Program-made: the position numbers and the translations under genes
Shown here: positions 8,655 through 15,728 of the stretch, piece by piece
Position numbering within the stretch: position 1 is the stretch's first letter
Layout of the letters: every line of letters begins with the position of its first letter
Assembly: GCA_009911715.1 (NCBI GenBank)
Contig: CP047880.1
Span: 1,736,001 to 1,800,000 of the forward strand
Reading direction: 5' to 3'
DNA length: 64,000 bases
From: Methanomassiliicoccaceae archaeon DOK
Lineage (GTDB): Archaea > Thermoplasmatota > Thermoplasmata > Methanomassiliicoccales > Methanomethylophilaceae
Notes under the pieces: generated by a model
What the model was told of the DNA's origin: nothing
The model's input: only the letters and a program-made list of their open reading frames with translations
Databases searched by the model: none

Positions 8655-8923
8655 ACCTCGACCTGAACAAGTCCACCGCGCTCATGCTGCGCATCGGCAT
8701 AGTCGCCGGCATGGTGCTGATGATCGCCGGTCTCGTGCTCGACCTCGTCAGCGGCGGGGAATGGCTGCTGTACCTGGGGATACTCGTCCTGATAGTCTCG
8801 CCGTTCCTGGGCGTCATAGTGTCGTTCGTCGTCCTGATACTAGAGAGGGACTGGAAATGGGCGGGGGTGGCCGCGATGCTGTTCGTTGTGACCGCCATAG
8901 GCATCGTCATAAGCCTGAACTGA
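8651..8923 (+). CDS. DUF1634 small membrane protein
   Basis: A 90-residue protein with three hydrophobic segments (about residues 13-33, 38-60 and 69-89), matching the DUF1634 family that commonly follows TauE/SafE permeases. It begins with GTG overlapping the TauE stop (GTGA at 8651), so the two are translationally coupled and probably work as one transporter complex. No catalytic motif is expected. Confidence 0.8.
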   Translation: MNLDLNKSTALMLRIGIVAGMVLMIAGLVLDLVSGGEWLLYLGILVLIVSPFLGVIVSFVVLILERDWKWAGVAAMLFVVTAIGIVISLN

Positions 8924-8973
8924 CGGAACCTCAGTCTTATCAACGGATGAGCAGATGTCAACACGGTCTGCCC

Positions 8974-9600
8974 ATGAACAGCTACACCCTCGTGGACGAG
9001 AACAACTGGAGAAGGAGAGAGCACTGCGCCCTGTTCAGGCACTATGTGGAGCCCTCGTACTGCATGACGGTCGATCTCGACATAACCAACTTCCTCAGGA
9101 CGGTCCGCGAGGAGGGGTACTCGTTCACGATGTCGTTCATCTGGGTTGTGTCCAAGTGCGCCAACGAGATCGAGGAGTTCCGCTACCGCTTCCTGAGCGA
9201 GCGCGTCGTGCTCTTCGACAGGATCGACACATACTTCGCATACATGGACGAGGACGACGACCTGTTCAAAATGGTGACGGTGCCGTTCAGGGACTCCATG
9301 AGGGATTATGTCCAGGAGGCCACCCGCATCGCGAAGAGCCAGAGGGCCTATTTCCCGGCACCTCCAGGTTTGGACGTGTTCACGTTCTCCCCCATCCCAT
9401 GGGTGTCGTATAGCCACATCTCCCACACGAACCCAGGCCACAGGAACAACGTGACGCCTATGTTCGACTGGGGGAAGTACACCGAGAGGGACGGACGCAT
9501 GATGATGCCGTTCTCGGTGCAGGTGCATCACTCGTTCGTGGACGGCGTGCATGTCGGAAGACTCATTGAGAACATCCAGAGCTTCATGGACGAGTATTGA
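8974..9600 (+). CDS. chloramphenicol acetyltransferase-like (CAT type A) enzyme
   Basis: A 208-residue homologue of trimeric acetyl-CoA-dependent O-acetyltransferase CAT. It aligns from VDENNWRRREHCALFRHY at the N-terminus through FTFSPIPWVSYSHIS to QVHHSFVDGVHVGRLIE, where HHxxxDG (185-191) carries the catalytic histidine. ATG 8974 matches the usual CAT start; ATG 8947 would add nine residues. Whether it acetylates chloramphenicol or a natural alcohol substrate cannot be told: many archaeal and anaerobe genomes carry such homologues without known resistance. It follows DUF1634 by 50 bases on the same strand. Confidence 0.85.
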   Translation: MNSYTLVDENNWRRREHCALFRHYVEPSYCMTVDLDITNFLRTVREEGYSFTMSFIWVVSKCANEIEEFRYRFLSERVVLFDRIDTYFAYMDEDDDLFKMVTVPFRDSMRDYVQEATRIAKSQRAYFPAPPGLDVFTFSPIPWVSYSHISHTNPGHRNNVTPMFDWGKYTERDGRMMMPFSVQVHHSFVDGVHVGRLIENIQSFMDEY

Positions 9601-9621
9601 ACGAATGCCAGAAATGGTAAG

Positions 9622-9709
9622 TGGTGCAAGGGAAGGGATTTGAACCCTCGAACTCCTACGAGAATAGGCCCTGAACCTATCTCCTTTGGCCAGGCTCGGA
9701 TACCCTTGC
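9622..9709 (-). tRNA. tRNA-Leu (anticodon CAG)
   Basis: Acceptor stem GCAAGGG/CCCTTGC with T8-A9, anticodon stem ATAGG/CCTAT around loop TTCAGGG (anticodon CAG), a long class II variable arm and a T-arm with TTCAAAT. Discriminator A at 9625 and a genome-encoded CCA at 9622-9624. It reads the CTG codon, heavily used in this GC-rich window. Confidence 0.95.
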
Positions 9710-9777
9710 ATTGAGCCTGAACGCTGGGATAACATCCTTGTATATAGCAGTTACGAATCGAAGGAGGGACCTTCGGG

Positions 9778-9990
9778 TCACTCCTTCATGATCTTCATCC
9801 ATCCACCGGATTCGTAGATGGCGAGCTTCCTCTTGGCGAGAACGGCCTCGAACTCATCCCAGGTGATGACATCGAGCCTGTCGTTCTTGCCCTTGGTGAA
9901 CTGGACACCATCGGTCCCCTTGACCTTTCCGGGCTTCAGTCCCTTGTTCTTGGCAATAGCCTGCGCCTTCTTGATGTCGATGCGTTCCAT
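9778..9990 (-). CDS. small conserved-looking charged protein of unknown function
   Basis: 70 residues, lysine-rich in the N-terminal half (KKAQAIAKNKGLKPGKVKGTDG) and ending in an amphipathic segment and WMKIMKE. No family recognised. It is supported as a gene by good codon structure, a start preceded by AGGAGG-like sequence (complement of about 9999-10008), and an unusually strong AT-rich promoter region upstream (10020-10070) with perfect TATTTAAATAG on its strand. The Lys-Xaa-Lys pattern suggests a nucleic-acid-binding or regulatory protein, but that is a guess. Confidence 0.65.
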   Translation of the reverse strand: MERIDIKKAQAIAKNKGLKPGKVKGTDGVQFTKGKNDRLDVITWDEFEAVLAKRKLAIYESGGWMKIMKE

Positions 9991-10019
9991 TGCTATGATA
10001 AACGCCTCCTTTCGGCGAC

Positions 10020-10165
10020 GAATATCAAATTCTTAACTATTTAAATATTCTTTAAATATTAGACGATTTTTGACGAATTTACACCGTTTTTGTGCATTTC
10101 GAAAGACCCAGACTTCCGGTACCCGAGACGGATGTCGCATCCAATGCGACGGACCAAAATAAATA
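10020..10165. promoter_or_regulatory. AT-rich divergent promoter region
   Basis: Contains two TTTAAATATT elements (about 10040-10063) that supply a TATA box for the 70-residue gene on the minus strand, and an AAAATAAATAT element at 10156-10166 that could drive the phosphohexomutase homologue. The AT content contrasts sharply with the coding DNA on both sides. Confidence 0.5.
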
Positions 10166-11547
10166 TGAACGAACGCAGGATAGAGCAGGGCATGCCTCAG
10201 GCCGAAAGGATTCTTCTGAGGTCCTCTCCTTCGGAGGACACAAGTCCGGAGATGGGCCTTCTGCTGGGACACGCCCTCGCCATGGACCACCGCAAGGTCG
10301 TCGTCGGAAGGGACCTGATGAGGAGCAGCTCCATGATGAAGGAGGCCCTCGTAGCCGGCCTGATGTCCTCTGGCGCCGACGTCATAGACGTCGGCATCGT
10401 CACCGGCCCCGCTCTGGCTATGGCGGCGTCCAAGGGCGACTGCGCCGTCTATGTCACGGAGTACCGCGGATACGGGATGATCAGCGGGTACCTCCTCGTC
10501 AACACCAACGGAAGCCTGTTCAGAAGGGAGCAGATCAGGCACCTGGACAAATTCTTCATGGACCCTCCGGAGCTCCCCGAATCCGGCAGTCTGGGTCATG
10601 TGTTCAGATACCTTGACGCCGTGAACGTTTACAACTCCAGGGTGAGGTCGCTTCATCCCGACAGGGCGGAATGCACGATCGTCCTGGACTGCAACTGCGG
10701 TCCGGTCGCCGAATCGGCTCCGCAGATCCTCAACGCCATGGGCGCCGACGTACTGAGCATGAACGCCCAGAGGGATCTGGACTACAGGTCAGGAGAGATG
10801 GACGACCACGGGATATGCTCCGACGAGGTCCGCAGACAGGTCGAATCCAGTCCCGGCAGCATAGGCATCGCGATGAACAAGGCCGGAACGATGGCCTCCA
10901 TCCTCGACGAGAAGGGGAGGGAGCTGACCCCCGAACAGGTGTTCGCGCTGACGGTCATGTTCCTCAGGCCGAAGAGCATCGCCGTCCCGATAGACACCAC
11001 CATGCTGGTCGATGACGCCTTCCACGGAAGGCTGGACGGAGGCGAGGACCCCGACACCGACCTCTCCGACGGGGAGACCGGACTCGTCAGGACGACCATC
11101 GGCGCGGCTGCGGTTTGCGAGGCGGTGGCATCGGGCGCTGAGCTCGGGTTCTACGACGGCGGGATAATGTACGGGAACCTCAGCATGATGCCCGACGGGA
11201 TACAGACCGCCGCCGTCATCGCCGGCATGGCCGGGAACAACAGCATAAACCAGATTGTCGACGGCTTCCCCGAATACCTCCGTAACAGCACGGCGATCGA
11301 CTGCCCCTGCTCCGCCGAGGCCTTCGCACGCGAGATGGAGGCGCGCATCCAGGACGTGGAGGGCACGCGCACCGTTCGCGGAGACGCGTGGCGCGTGGAC
11401 ATGGAGGGCGGATGGTACCTCATCCGCCTCGCAAGGTGCCCCGACCTGTCGGTGGAGATCATCGCGGAATCCAGGGACAAGGCGTACCTCATCGGACTCA
11501 TGGAGATCGCGGGGGACCTCGTCGGCGAGTGCGTCAGATCTCAGTAA
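10165..11547 (+). CDS. phosphohexomutase (GlmM/PMM-like) homologue lacking catalytic motifs
   Basis: Fold-level match to alpha-D-phosphohexomutases: KVVVGRDLMRSSSMMKEALVAGLMSSGADVIDVGIVTGPA is the standard domain 1 pattern. The active-site motifs are gone. The phosphoserine loop (normally TASHNP) reads VTEYRGYG (about 97-104), the metal loop DGDADR reads MNKAGTM (237-243), and the C-terminal phosphate loop RPSGTEP reads RLARCPD. It is full length (about 460 residues) with intact codon use, so it looks selected as a non-catalytic protein. Start uncertain: ATG 10165 is listed; ATG 10192 (MPQAERILL) fits a TATA box at 10156 and the family N-terminus. Confidence 0.7.
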   Translation: MNERRIEQGMPQAERILLRSSPSEDTSPEMGLLLGHALAMDHRKVVVGRDLMRSSSMMKEALVAGLMSSGADVIDVGIVTGPALAMAASKGDCAVYVTEYRGYGMISGYLLVNTNGSLFRREQIRHLDKFFMDPPELPESGSLGHVFRYLDAVNVYNSRVRSLHPDRAECTIVLDCNCGPVAESAPQILNAMGADVLSMNAQRDLDYRSGEMDDHGICSDEVRRQVESSPGSIGIAMNKAGTMASILDEKGRELTPEQVFALTVMFLRPKSIAVPIDTTMLVDDAFHGRLDGGEDPDTDLSDGETGLVRTTIGAAAVCEAVASGAELGFYDGGIMYGNLSMMPDGIQTAAVIAGMAGNNSINQIVDGFPEYLRNSTAIDCPCSAEAFAREMEARIQDVEGTRTVRGDAWRVDMEGGWYLIRLARCPDLSVEIIAESRDKAYLIGLMEIAGDLVGECVRSQ

Positions 11548-11918
11548 ATTATCTCGAGCTCCACCGGCTCGCCCTTGGAGTTGTATGCCCTCCAGCTCCT
11601 CCTGTCGTAGGGCTGGCACGTTATGAAGTGGATGCCCCCGGTGTTGCTGAAGAACTCCTTATCCGCGTCCGACGGCTCGTTGGAGTACCCCGGATGCGAG
11701 TGGGCGGAACCGGCTATGCTGTAGTCGATCGGCTCCATCCACTGGTTGAGGAAGCTGTGGGTGTCACCGTAAACCGTCCCGGGGAGAAGGATCATCTCCG
11801 TGATGACGCCGTCGATCTGCCTCGTCATGCAGAGGAACTCGTCCGGGTACGTGGACCGGGCGGCCTCGTTGAAGCCGTCGATGAAGTCCACGTCCACTCC
11901 GCGTATGCGGTCGCTCAT
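11541..11918 (-). CDS. JAB/MPN (JAMM) domain metalloprotease-like protein
   Basis: 125-residue single-domain protein with the JAMM zinc motif: Glu41, then His73-Ser-His75-Pro and Ser83-x-x-Asp86 (SAHSHPGYSNEPSDAD). In archaea such proteins include deSAMPylases that cleave ubiquitin-like modifiers, and some JAB proteins act in sulfur transfer. The zinc ligands are all present, so activity is plausible. Its ATG overlaps the stop of the NADP phosphatase/NAD kinase gene (ATGA), so the two are co-translated. It ends seven bases inside the convergent phosphohexomutase homologue. Confidence 0.85.
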   Translation of the reverse strand: MSDRIRGVDVDFIDGFNEAARSTYPDEFLCMTRQIDGVITEMILLPGTVYGDTHSFLNQWMEPIDYSIAGSAHSHPGYSNEPSDADKEFFSNTGGIHFITCQPYDRRSWRAYNSKGEPVELEIIY

Positions 11919-13522
11919 AGTGTGTTCACCAGCTTCTCCCTGACCCTCGAGTAGAAGTCCGTGTCGAAACGGATGAAGCGGGCCTTCTTGTCGGACAGCA
12001 TGAACTCCACCTTGGAGCAGCCGTCCATCTCGTACTCCTCCTGTCCGTCGAGGACTATGAGGCAGCCCTTGTCCATGACGTTCTCCACGGTGACCTTGGA
12101 AGTCGCCGGGATCACGAACGGGCGGGAGTTGAACTTGTACGCGGCCATAGGGACCACCATCAGCGCCTTCACCTTGGGGTCCATGTAGGGGGCCCCCAGG
12201 CTCATCGCGTAGCATGTGGATCCTGTGGGGGTGGATATGATTATCCCGTCGGACCTGAGCTCTGACGCCAGCACGTCGTCGACGTATACCTTGAAGTGCC
12301 TGATCTTCGCGACCGAGTCGGTGTGCACCACGGCCTCGTTCACCGAATCGAAGAGGTACTCCCCGTTGTACCAGCAGCTGAGCTTGAACCTGGTCTCCAC
12401 GATGTAGTCCTCCCTCAGGAGACGGTCGATGCCCTCCTTGATGTGGTCGTGATCGATCTCCGCCAGGAAGCCTACGCTGCCTCCGTTGACGCCTATGACC
12501 TTGGCGTCCGTGTGCTGCAGCGCCCTCAGCAGGGTCCCGTCCCCGCCGACCACGATCACCGTATCGACGTCCATCTTGTCCAGCGGTATTCCGGGTATGC
12601 CCATGACCTCCGCGATGGCGGAGTCGACGAAGTACGTGCTGTCGCCCAGGGCGTCGATGACCTCCTGCGTGTACTTCACCGCGTTCCTCACATGGACGTT
12701 CGTGTAGACCCCGTACCTGTGGACCTCCCTGGAGTCCCTGTGCTTCACGATGAGGTTGTACACCCTCTTGTCTCCGATCGCCAGGAAGTTGGACCTGTGC
12801 TCGAGGTCGAAGGGCATGTCGAGGACGTTGTCCTCGAGGTCGTAGACCTCGCCCCCGGCCTCCCTGAGGATGATCGTGCTGGCGGCTATGTCCACCACCC
12901 TGATCGCCCTGGTGTACTTCTCGGACTTCATCAGGAACCCGTCCGCCTCTCCCTCCGCCACGATGGCCATCTCGAGGGAGGCGCAGCCCAGGGAACGGGA
13001 GGACTTCACGCGCTTGGCGACGGCGAACGCGTCCGGATGGGCGCCGTTGCCCATGTAGATCATGATAAAGAGGTCGTCTATGTCGGCCTCCCTGACCCTT
13101 ATCGGGCAGCCGTTCTTGAACGCCCCCTTGCCCCTCTCCGCGGTGTAGACGTCACCGGTGATCGGGTTCCTCAGGTACCCCAGGCGTATGTCGGACAGGG
13201 CGGACCTGCCTACCGCGAGTGAGATCGTGTAGTAGGGTATCCCGGCGATGGCGTTGGAGGTGCCGTCGATCGGGTCCATGACGAGCGTCTCCTCTGCGCC
13301 GTTGTCGACATAGCCGATCTCCTCGCTGAGTATGTTCAGTGGGATGTGGTTCTGCTGGATGTACATCAGCGCCGCGTTCTCGGCCACCTTGTCGATCTGG
13401 GAGGTGGGGGTACCGTCCGCGCCCATGCAGACCTCCTCGCCCCTGCATCTGGAGTCCGGGATTCTCTCGATCTCCGCCTGCACGGCGTCGGCTATCTGGG
13501 AAAGGGTTTCCATCGTGATCAT
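11915..13522 (-). CDS. bifunctional NADP phosphatase / NAD kinase
   Basis: 535-residue fusion. Residues 1 to about 262 are an inositol-monophosphatase/FBPase-type domain with metal ligands SEE (66-68), DPIDGTSN (83-90) and VDIAAS (210-215). Residues about 268-535 are NAD kinase with GGDGT (326-330) and the later SDGIIISTPTGSTCYAMS substrate loop. A fusion of this type is known from Methanocaldococcus (MJ0917), where both NADP phosphatase and NAD kinase activities were shown, so one protein can set the NAD/NADP balance. Start ATG 13522 (MITMETL) lies about 26 bases from a TATAAAAG element; ATG 13513 is possible. Confidence 0.9.
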   Translation of the reverse strand: MITMETLSQIADAVQAEIERIPDSRCRGEEVCMGADGTPTSQIDKVAENAALMYIQQNHIPLNILSEEIGYVDNGAEETLVMDPIDGTSNAIAGIPYYTISLAVGRSALSDIRLGYLRNPITGDVYTAERGKGAFKNGCPIRVREADIDDLFIMIYMGNGAHPDAFAVAKRVKSSRSLGCASLEMAIVAEGEADGFLMKSEKYTRAIRVVDIAASTIILREAGGEVYDLEDNVLDMPFDLEHRSNFLAIGDKRVYNLIVKHRDSREVHRYGVYTNVHVRNAVKYTQEVIDALGDSTYFVDSAIAEVMGIPGIPLDKMDVDTVIVVGGDGTLLRALQHTDAKVIGVNGGSVGFLAEIDHDHIKEGIDRLLREDYIVETRFKLSCWYNGEYLFDSVNEAVVHTDSVAKIRHFKVYVDDVLASELRSDGIIISTPTGSTCYAMSLGAPYMDPKVKALMVVPMAAYKFNSRPFVIPATSKVTVENVMDKGCLIVLDGQEEYEMDGCSKVEFMLSDKKARFIRFDTDFYSRVREKLVNTL

Positions 13523-13543
13523 GAACCCGTGGATGTGCTCCCT

Positions 13544-13555
13544 CCTTTTATAGGC
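13544..13555. promoter_or_regulatory. single TATA element between two diverging leaderless genes
   Basis: CCTTTTATAGG reads TATAAAAGG on the minus strand, about 26 bases from the NAD kinase ATG (13522), and TTTTATAGG on the plus strand, about 27 bases from the fibrillarin ATG (13578). Only 55 bases separate the two start codons and no second TATA box is visible. Confidence 0.55.
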
Positions 13556-13577
13556 GGTGGACATTGGCTCAATTGTT

Positions 13578-14237
13578 ATGGAGGCGTTGGGTTTCACTTC
13601 AGGCAGGGTGCTCACCGAGAGGGGGCGCCTGTACACCGAATCGTCCTGTCCGGGCAAGAGGGTCTACGGCGAGAGGCTCGTCCGCCACGACGGGAAGGAG
13701 CTCAGGGAGTGGGATCCCCGCAGGAGCAAGCTGGGGGCGTACCTCTCCGTCGGAGGGGCCGCGTTCCCGTTCACCACGGAGAGCAGGGTCCTCTACCTGG
13801 GGGCATCCAGCGGCACGACCGCGTCTCATGTCGCGGACATCTGCAGCAATGGGAAGGTGTACTGCGTCGAGTTCGCACAGAGGATGTTCAGGGACCTCGT
13901 GAAGACCTGCGAGGACAGGCCGCAGATGATCCCCATCCTCGGGGACGCGACCAGGCCCGACGAGTACGCGGTCTTCGCTGACGCGGTCGACGTGGTCTAT
14001 CAGGACGTGGCGCAGAAGAGACAGGCCGACATCATATGCGACAACATGGACGCGTTCGGCGCCAGGTACGGGATGGTCGCGGTCAAGGCCCGCTCCGAGG
14101 ACGTGACGTCCGCTCCCGAGAGGATATTCCAGGAGACCGAGGCCCGCATACGCGAGAGGGGCTTCCGCATCATCGACGCCCGCTCGCTCGAGCCCTATGA
14201 GAAGGCACACGAGATGATAGTCTTCGAGAGGCAGTGA
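13578..14237 (+). CDS. flpA: fibrillarin-like rRNA/tRNA 2'-O-methyltransferase
   Basis: Catalytic subunit of the archaeal C/D-box sRNP (with Nop5 and L7Ae), which 2'-O-methylates rRNA and tRNA. The SAM-binding signature VLYLGASSGTTASHVADI is followed by VYCVEFAQRMFRDLV, IPILGDATRP, DVVYQDVAQKRQAD and the C-terminal VAVKARSEDVTSAPERIF, all in canonical order; 219 residues. ATG 13578 is chosen over GTG 13557 because it lies 27 bases downstream of the TATA element and matches the family start. nop5 is not adjacent here. Confidence 0.95.
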   Translation: MEALGFTSGRVLTERGRLYTESSCPGKRVYGERLVRHDGKELREWDPRRSKLGAYLSVGGAAFPFTTESRVLYLGASSGTTASHVADICSNGKVYCVEFAQRMFRDLVKTCEDRPQMIPILGDATRPDEYAVFADAVDVVYQDVAQKRQADIICDNMDAFGARYGMVAVKARSEDVTSAPERIFQETEARIRERGFRIIDARSLEPYEKAHEMIVFERQ

Positions 14238-14238
14238 C

Positions 14239-14616
14239 ATGAGGACAGCGTACGCCGTGGCGTTCTCCGGAGACCGCTTCCTGATGGTCTGGCACAAGCG
14301 CCGCAACGGGTGGGAGATGCCCGGCGGCCACGTCGAGGAGGGAGAGACCTCCGCACAGGCCGCTGCCCGCGAGTTCGTGGAGGAGTCGGGATACGAGATC
14401 GAGGTCCTGGAGACCAGGGACATCGGGTACTGCGACGTCTGCGCAGCCATCCTCGGGAGGAGGGTGAGGGAGGACTGCGAAATGGAGTCACGCCTGTTCT
14501 CGGAGATCCCCAACCAGCTCTCGTTCGACCGCGAGGAGTACGAGTTCACCATACCCTGGGCCAGGGATGTCGTTCGGCGCCACCTCTCAGGCGACGATGA
14601 TCTTAGGCTCGGCTGA
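14239..14616 (+). CDS. Nudix hydrolase
   Basis: 125-residue Nudix protein hydrolysing a nucleoside-diphosphate-linked substrate with divalent metal. The Nudix box is complete: Gly30-x5-Glu36-x7-Arg44-Glu45-x-x-Glu48-Glu49-x-Gly51 (GGHVEEGETSAQAAAREF and VEESGY). It starts one base after the fibrillarin stop, so they are co-transcribed. Substrate unknown. The C-terminal 30 bases overlap the convergent HPP gene. Confidence 0.9.
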   Translation: MRTAYAVAFSGDRFLMVWHKRRNGWEMPGGHVEEGETSAQAAAREFVEESGYEIEVLETRDIGYCDVCAAILGRRVREDCEMESRLFSEIPNQLSFDREEYEFTIPWARDVVRRHLSGDDDLRLG

Positions 14617-15072
14617 CCTTCTGTAGAACCAGGCCGTGGCCTCCGCGATCACGAGGATCGCCAGGATGCCCACGGCGACCGGCATCACGACGAAGCTCCA
14701 TGACGGGGAGGACATCATGGTGACGATGACCGTCGCTCCGCCCGGGGGATGGAACGTGTCCGTCACGACCATGACGACGACGGCCAGTGCGACTCCCAGG
14801 GCGACGGAGTACCATGTGCACCCAAGGAAGATGTAGAGGGCCACCCCGATGATGACGGATATCACGTGTCCGAAGAACACGTTCCTGGGGCGCGATGTGA
14901 CGGTCCCGGGGGTACCGAAGAGGATCGCCGTGCTCGCTCCGAAGGATGCGATCAGCAGCGTGTATCCGAGGTCGAACGCCAGATAGCACACGACGGCGAC
15001 GGCGCAGAACCCCCCGGCTGCGAAGAACAGGGTCTTGCGGTAATCCACGCCCTCGGCGAGGATGTGCTTCAT
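14587..15072 (-). CDS. HPP-family integral membrane protein
   Basis: 161-residue, four-helix membrane protein with the family signatures SFGASTAILFGTPGT, the PRNVFFGHVISVIIGV segment and the name-giving HPPGGA before the third helix. Some HPP proteins have been linked to nitrite transport in chloroplasts and cyanobacteria; the role in archaea is unknown. It diverges from S15 across about 195 bases containing a CGTTGT-TTCT-ACAACG inverted repeat (15155-15170) and a CTTATAAAGG element (15175-15184). Confidence 0.85.
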   Translation of the reverse strand: MKHILAEGVDYRKTLFFAAGGFCAVAVVCYLAFDLGYTLLIASFGASTAILFGTPGTVTSRPRNVFFGHVISVIIGVALYIFLGCTWYSVALGVALAVVVMVVTDTFHPPGGATVIVTMMSSPSWSFVVMPVAVGILAILVIAEATAWFYRRSAEPKIIVA

Positions 15073-15154
15073 GAAACTGTTGCGGATGTCGCCGCCTCCT
15101 TCCGACGTTTCTGCTCACCGGATATCAATCCTCCCATGGCGGTTATCAACATGC

Positions 15155-15208
15155 CGTTGTTTCTACAACGTCCTCCTTATAAAGGCGGGAATACCACCAT
15201 TTAAATAC
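15155..15208. promoter_or_regulatory. divergent promoter region of HPP and S15 genes
   Basis: Holds a perfect 6-bp inverted repeat CGTTGT/ACAACG (15155-15170), a near-palindromic TATA-like CTTATAAAGG (15175-15184) and the likely S15 TATA box CATTTAAATA (15199-15208), which predicts a 35-nucleotide leader with GGAGG ahead of the S15 ATG. Confidence 0.5.
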
Positions 15209-15267
15209 TGCATCCGCATCGCAAGCATCAGCCTCGCCGCCTAGGATATGATTCGGAGGATCAGACT

Positions 15268-15723
15268 ATGGCAAGAATGCACACAAGAAGGAAGGGCAAA
15301 TCCTGCTCGAAACGCCCCATGATTTCCGAGAATCCCGCATGGGTTCCTCTCAACGCCACCGAGATCGAGGACCTCATCGTGAAGCTCGCGAAGGACGGAA
15401 TGATCTCCGCCAGGATCGGACTTGTTCTCAGGGACCAGTACGGTGTCCCCAACGTCAAGCTCGCCACCGGCAAGACCATCACCCAGATCATGGAGGAGAA
15501 GGGAGTCGCAGGATCCCTCCCCGAGGACCTGGCCAACCTCATGAGGCGCGCCATCGACCTGAACGTCCACCTCAGGGACAACAGGGGAGATGTCTCCAAC
15601 AAGAGGGGTCTCAACATGATCGAGGCAAAGATCAGGAGGCTCGAGCGCTACTACAAGAGGAACGGCGTCCTTCCCGCAGACTGGAAGTACAGTCTCAGCA
15701 ACGCGGAACTCATGCTCAAGTGA
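15268..15723 (+). CDS. rps15: small ribosomal subunit protein S15
   Basis: 151-residue archaeal S15 (long form, as in eukaryotic S13/uS15). Starts MARMHTRRKGKS, typical of archaea, with the 16S rRNA-binding helices around LNVHLRDNRGDVSNKRGLNMIEAKIRRLERYYKRNG. ATG 15268 is preceded by GGAGGA (15255-15260). The following RecJ-like gene starts five bases after the stop, an arrangement conserved in many archaea. Confidence 0.97.
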   Translation: MARMHTRRKGKSCSKRPMISENPAWVPLNATEIEDLIVKLAKDGMISARIGLVLRDQYGVPNVKLATGKTITQIMEEKGVAGSLPEDLANLMRRAIDLNVHLRDNRGDVSNKRGLNMIEAKIRRLERYYKRNGVLPADWKYSLSNAELMLK

Positions 15724-15728
15724 GTCCC

